Source of the DNA: DATKYK01 sp034430255 | GTDB lineage: Bacteria > Chloroflexota > Dehalococcoidia > E44-bin15 | NCBI GenBank assembly: GCA_034430255.1 | Contig: DAOUEU010000088.1 | Coordinates: forward strand, 1 to 23,576 | Reading direction: 5' to 3' | Length of the DNA: 23,576 bases | Shown here: positions 20,722 to 23,576 of the stretch, piece by piece | Position numbering within the stretch: position 1 is the stretch's first letter | How the letters are laid out: each line of letters starts with the position of its first letter | Position numbers and translations under genes: made by a program | The notes under the pieces: model-generated | Told to the model about the DNA's origin: nothing | Databases searched by the model: none | What the model saw: the letters and a program-made list of their open reading frames with translations, nothing else

Positions 20722-23576
20722 ACCTGCCGGAGTGCTTTGCTAGCATCCCCTTCAGGTATTGCCCGGTTAAGGAGCCATTCTCTTGAGCCACCTCCTCGGG
20801 CGTTCCCGTGGCGATGACATATCCCCCGCGATCCCCCGCACCTGGGCCTAGGTCAATCAGGTAGTCTGCGTTCTTAATCATATCTAGGTGGTGCTCGATG
20901 AGGAGCACAGTATTACCCCAATCGGCGAGGCGATGGAGCACCCCAAGCAATGCGGCGGCATCATCGAAGGAGAGCCCCGTAGTCGGCTCATCTAGGATAT
21001 ATAGCGTTTTTCCCGTGGAGCGCTTGGAAAGCTCGGTGGCAAGCTTCACCCGCTGCGCTTCACCTCCAGAGAGGGTGGTTGCCGGCTGCCCCAGCCTGAT
21101 GTATCCCAATCCAACATCCCTCAGTGTTTCCAGCTTGCTTTTCACCTTGGGAAAATGCTCGAATAGCGAGAGCGCCTCCGCAACGCTCATCTCCAGGACC
21201 TCGGTAATGTTCTTTCCCTTGAAGCGGATCTCCAGCGCCTCGCGATTATAGCGCTTCCCCTCGCAAACTTCGCAGGGTACGGTTACATTGGGTAAAAACT
21301 GCATCTCAATCTGGATATAGCCTCCACCGCGACAGGCCTCACACCTGCCGCCCTTTACATTGAATGAAAAACGCCCCGGGGAATAGCCGCGCATTCGAGC
21401 CTCAGGCACGGTGGAGAATAGCTCACGAATCGGGGTGAAAACACCGGTATAGGTTGCCGGGTTTGAGCGAGGGGTTCGCCCGATGGGCGACTGGTCAATA
21501 TTCACCACCTTATCGATGTGCTCAAGCCCCTCTATGCCATCGCACTCGCCAGGACGGTCCTTGGCTTTGTAGAATATCTGGGCCAGCTTCTTGTAGAGGA
21601 CCTCATCGATGAGTGTGCTCTTGCCCGAACCCGATACGCCAGTGATGCAAACGAACCTCCCCAGAGGGATAGTGACATCGATATCCTTGAGGTTATTCTG
21701 ACGCGCCCCCTTAATCACCATTTCCTTCCCCGAGCCGGGGCGGCGCCTTTTGGGGAGTGAAATCTCCTTTCGCCCGCTCAGGTAATCGCCTGTGCTGGAA
21801 CCGTGACAGTCCATGATCTCAGCGATGGTTCCCGTAACAACGATCTCCCCTCCACGCTCACCGGCACCGGGGCCCATATCTATAATGTGGTCGGCGGCTC
21901 GCATCATCGCCTCATCGTGCTCCACCACCAGGATAGTGTTACCCAGATCCCTCAGCTTCTTTAGGGTCTCGATGAGGCAATAGTCATCAGCAGGATGGAG
22001 TCCCACCGTGGGCTCGTCGCAAATATACAGTACCCCCATGAGTCCGCTGCCGATTTGGGTAGCAAGGCGAATTCGCTGCGCCTCTCCGCCTGAGAGGGTG
22101 CTCGATGGACGATCAATTTGGATATAGTCCAGCCCCACATCCCTCAAGAAGCCGAGCCGAGCGCTAATCTCCTTGAGGATCTGGCGACCTATGAGCAGCT
22201 CCCGCTCGCTGAGCAGTGGCTTCCCTCTCCCATCGCCACTGAGCTGTCCCAACCATGACATCGCCTGCTCAATGGACATCGCGCTCACCTGAGCAATGCT
22301 TTTATCCCCGATGGTTACTGACAGAGACTCTGGCTTTAATCTCTGCCCCTGACATACGGGGCAGGGGTGGATTGTCATAGAGCGCTCTATCTCGGTACGT
22401 ATGTACTCGGACTCGGTCTCCCTGAAACGCCGCTCCAAGTTTGGGATCACACCCTCAAATGGTATATCGTACTGATAAGTCCGCCCTAGCTGGGTCTCAT
22501 GCCTCAGGGTCACTCGCTGGCTGCCGCTGCCATAGAGGATAATGTCAAGCTGCTGTGGGGTGAGGTTCCTAACCCGCTCGTAAATCGAGAAGCCATACCT
22601 TCGGGCTATAGACTCCAGCATGCTGGTATACCACGGGCTCATTGAGCCTGCCCGGGTCCAGGGCCGGATTGCCCCTTCAGCAATTGATAGCTCTCGGTTT
22701 GGAAGGACCAGGTCGGGGTCGATCTCCATCTTCACCCCCAGGCCAGTGCAGACGGGACAGGCACCGTGGGGGCTATTGAAGCTGAAGGTTCGGGGTTCGA
22801 TCTCGCCCAGGCTGATACCGCAGCGTATGCAGGCAAAGTGCTCCGAGAAGAGAAGTTCCTCCCCATCTTGGACATTAACCAGCACCACCCCACTCCCCAG
22901 CTTGAGCGAGGTCTCCACTGAGTCGGCAAGGCGACCTCTCTGCTCCGTACTCTCAATGACCAGCCTGTCTACCACTGCCTCAATACTATGCTGCCTGTAT
23001 CTATCCAGGTCGAAATCCTCGGCGAGGTCATGGATGCTGCCATCGACCCTCACCCGCACATACCCTGCCTTCCGCAGGTCCTCAAAGACCCCCCCATGCT
23101 CCCCCTTGCGGTCCTTGATCAACGGGGCCATGACCATGATCGCAGTCCCAGTGGGAAGCTCCAGAAGCGCATCGACGATCTGCTGCACCGTTTGCTGGGA
23201 GATCTCTTGTCCGCAATTGGGGCAGTGGGGGTGACCCACCCGGGCAAAGAGCAACCTTAGATAGTCATAGACCTCGGTCACCGTGCCCACTGTGGAACGG
23301 GGATTTCTCCCCGGTCCCTTCTGGTCGATGGAAATGGCCGGACTGAGCCCCTCAATATAGTCCACATCGGGCTTCTCCATCCGACCGAGGAACTGGCGGG
23401 CATAGGCAGATAGGGATTCCACATAGCGGCGTTGCCCTTCGGCATAAATAGTATCAAAGGCCAGCGAGCTCTTACCAGAGCCCGAAACGCCTGTGATAAC
23501 CACCAGCCTGTCCCTGGGGATGGCGACATCGATATTTTTCAGGTTATGCTCTCTGGCACCTTTAACCAGTATTGCA
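20702..23576 (-). CDS. uvrA: excinuclease ABC subunit A (5' end outside the window)
   Basis: The damage-recognition ATPase of UvrABC nucleotide excision repair. 957 residues are visible; the frame stays open to the window edge, where ILVKGAREHNLKNIDVAIPR is the usual start of UvrA, so only a few residues are missing. A GTG at 23503 is internal. Two ABC modules: Walker A GVSGSGKSSLAFDTIY with the zinc-binding pair CIRC...CPVC; signature LSGGEAQRIRLATQIGSG and CDEPTVGLH; second Walker A GVSGSGKSTLIDEVLY, zinc pair CEAC...CEVC, signature LSGGEAQRVKLATEL and LDEPTTGL. The C-terminal tail is HSGRLETVQA. All key motifs are intact. It heads a minus-strand group with two AhpD-like genes directly behind it. 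No uvrB or uvrC is in the window. Confidence 0.97.
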   Translation of the reverse strand, partial: AILVKGAREHNLKNIDVAIPRDRLVVITGVSGSGKSSLAFDTIYAEGQRRYVESLSAYARQFLGRMEKPDVDYIEGLSPAISIDQKGPGRNPRSTVGTVTEVYDYLRLLFARVGHPHCPNCGQEISQQTVQQIVDALLELPTGTAIMVMAPLIKDRKGEHGGVFEDLRKAGYVRVRVDGSIHDLAEDFDLDRYRQHSIEAVVDRLVIESTEQRGRLADSVETSLKLGSGVVLVNVQDGEELLFSEHFACIRCGISLGEIEPRTFSFNSPHGACPVCTGLGVKMEIDPDLVLPNRELSIAEGAIRPWTRAGSMSPWYTSMLESIARRYGFSIYERVRNLTPQQLDIILYGSGSQRVTLRHETQLGRTYQYDIPFEGVIPNLERRFRETESEYIRTEIERSMTIHPCPVCQGQRLKPESLSVTIGDKSIAQVSAMSIEQAMSWLGQLSGDGRGKPLLSERELLIGRQILKEISARLGFLRDVGLDYIQIDRPSSTLSGGEAQRIRLATQIGSGLMGVLYICDEPTVGLHPADDYCLIETLKKLRDLGNTILVVEHDEAMMRAADHIIDMGPGAGERGGEIVVTGTIAEIMDCHGSSTGDYLSGRKEISLPKRRRPGSGKEMVIKGARQNNLKDIDVTIPLGRFVCITGVSGSGKSTLIDEVLYKKLAQIFYKAKDRPGECDGIEGLEHIDKVVNIDQSPIGRTPRSNPATYTGVFTPIRELFSTVPEARMRGYSPGRFSFNVKGGRCEACRGGGYIQIEMQFLPNVTVPCEVCEGKRYNREALEIRFKGKNITEVLEMSVAEALSLFEHFPKVKSKLETLRDVGLGYIRLGQPATTLSGGEAQRVKLATELSKRSTGKTLYILDEPTTGLSFDDAAALLGVLHRLADWGNTVLLIEHHLDMIKNADYLIDLGPGAGDRGGYVIATGTPEEVAQENGSLTGQYLKGMLAKHSGRLETVQA

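Overview
The window reads as a chromosomal stretch from an anaerobic bacterium, most likely a member of the Chloroflexota (Dehalococcoidia or relatives). This is inferred from protein style, not from a search: a primase zinc ribbon with the spacing Cys-x3-Cys, a compact SbcC with a single CPLC hook, a surface protein with a lamin-tail-like end, and an oxygen-sensitive iron-sulfur NAD(H) module. Most of the window is housekeeping, densely packed and complete. Only the first gene (5' part missing) and the last, uvrA (first few codons missing), run off the window.

Layout, plus strand 1-8.3 kb: end of a lamin-tail/P-T-rich membrane-anchored protein; plsC-type acyltransferase; an unrecognised 75-residue protein; ppsA (PEP synthase) behind a good extended -10 promoter with two tandem 11-bp repeats; then a tightly packed NuoE/NuoF/HoxU-like diaphorase module with no catalytic hydrogenase or formate dehydrogenase subunit in view. 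A decayed IS200/IS605 fragment on the minus strand separates that module from a dGTPase-like HD phosphohydrolase.

8.3-13.7 kb: dnaG and rpoD overlap by ATGA, and a membrane-anchored protein of unknown role follows 1 nt after rpoD (macromolecular-synthesis operon without rpsU). This operon converges on ffh (SRP54, minus strand) with only 3 nt between stop codons. A 452-nt AT-rich region without a clear gene follows; it holds a 16-bp perfect palindrome, a hairpin and a candidate promoter in front of sbcC.

14.1-18.4 kb, plus strand: sbcC (without sbcD), a small cysteine-rich protein, an acyl-CoA dehydrogenase-fold protein that appears to lack both known positions of the catalytic glutamate, and a stand-alone GyrI-like domain protein. 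18.5-23.6 kb, minus strand: uvrA, two tandem AhpD/carboxymuconolactone-decarboxylase paralogs, an HD-domain protein and a DUF4870 membrane protein. The tandem pair preserves a clear footprint of how it arose: the downstream copy still carries the last codons of uvrA in front of it.

I saw no CRISPR array, rRNA, tRNA or intact mobile element. The points most worth a second look are the duplication footprint behind uvrA, the acyl-CoA dehydrogenase-like protein without its base, the HoxU-like subunit lacking the His-Cys cluster segment, the IS200 relic, and the repeat-bearing ppsA promoter.
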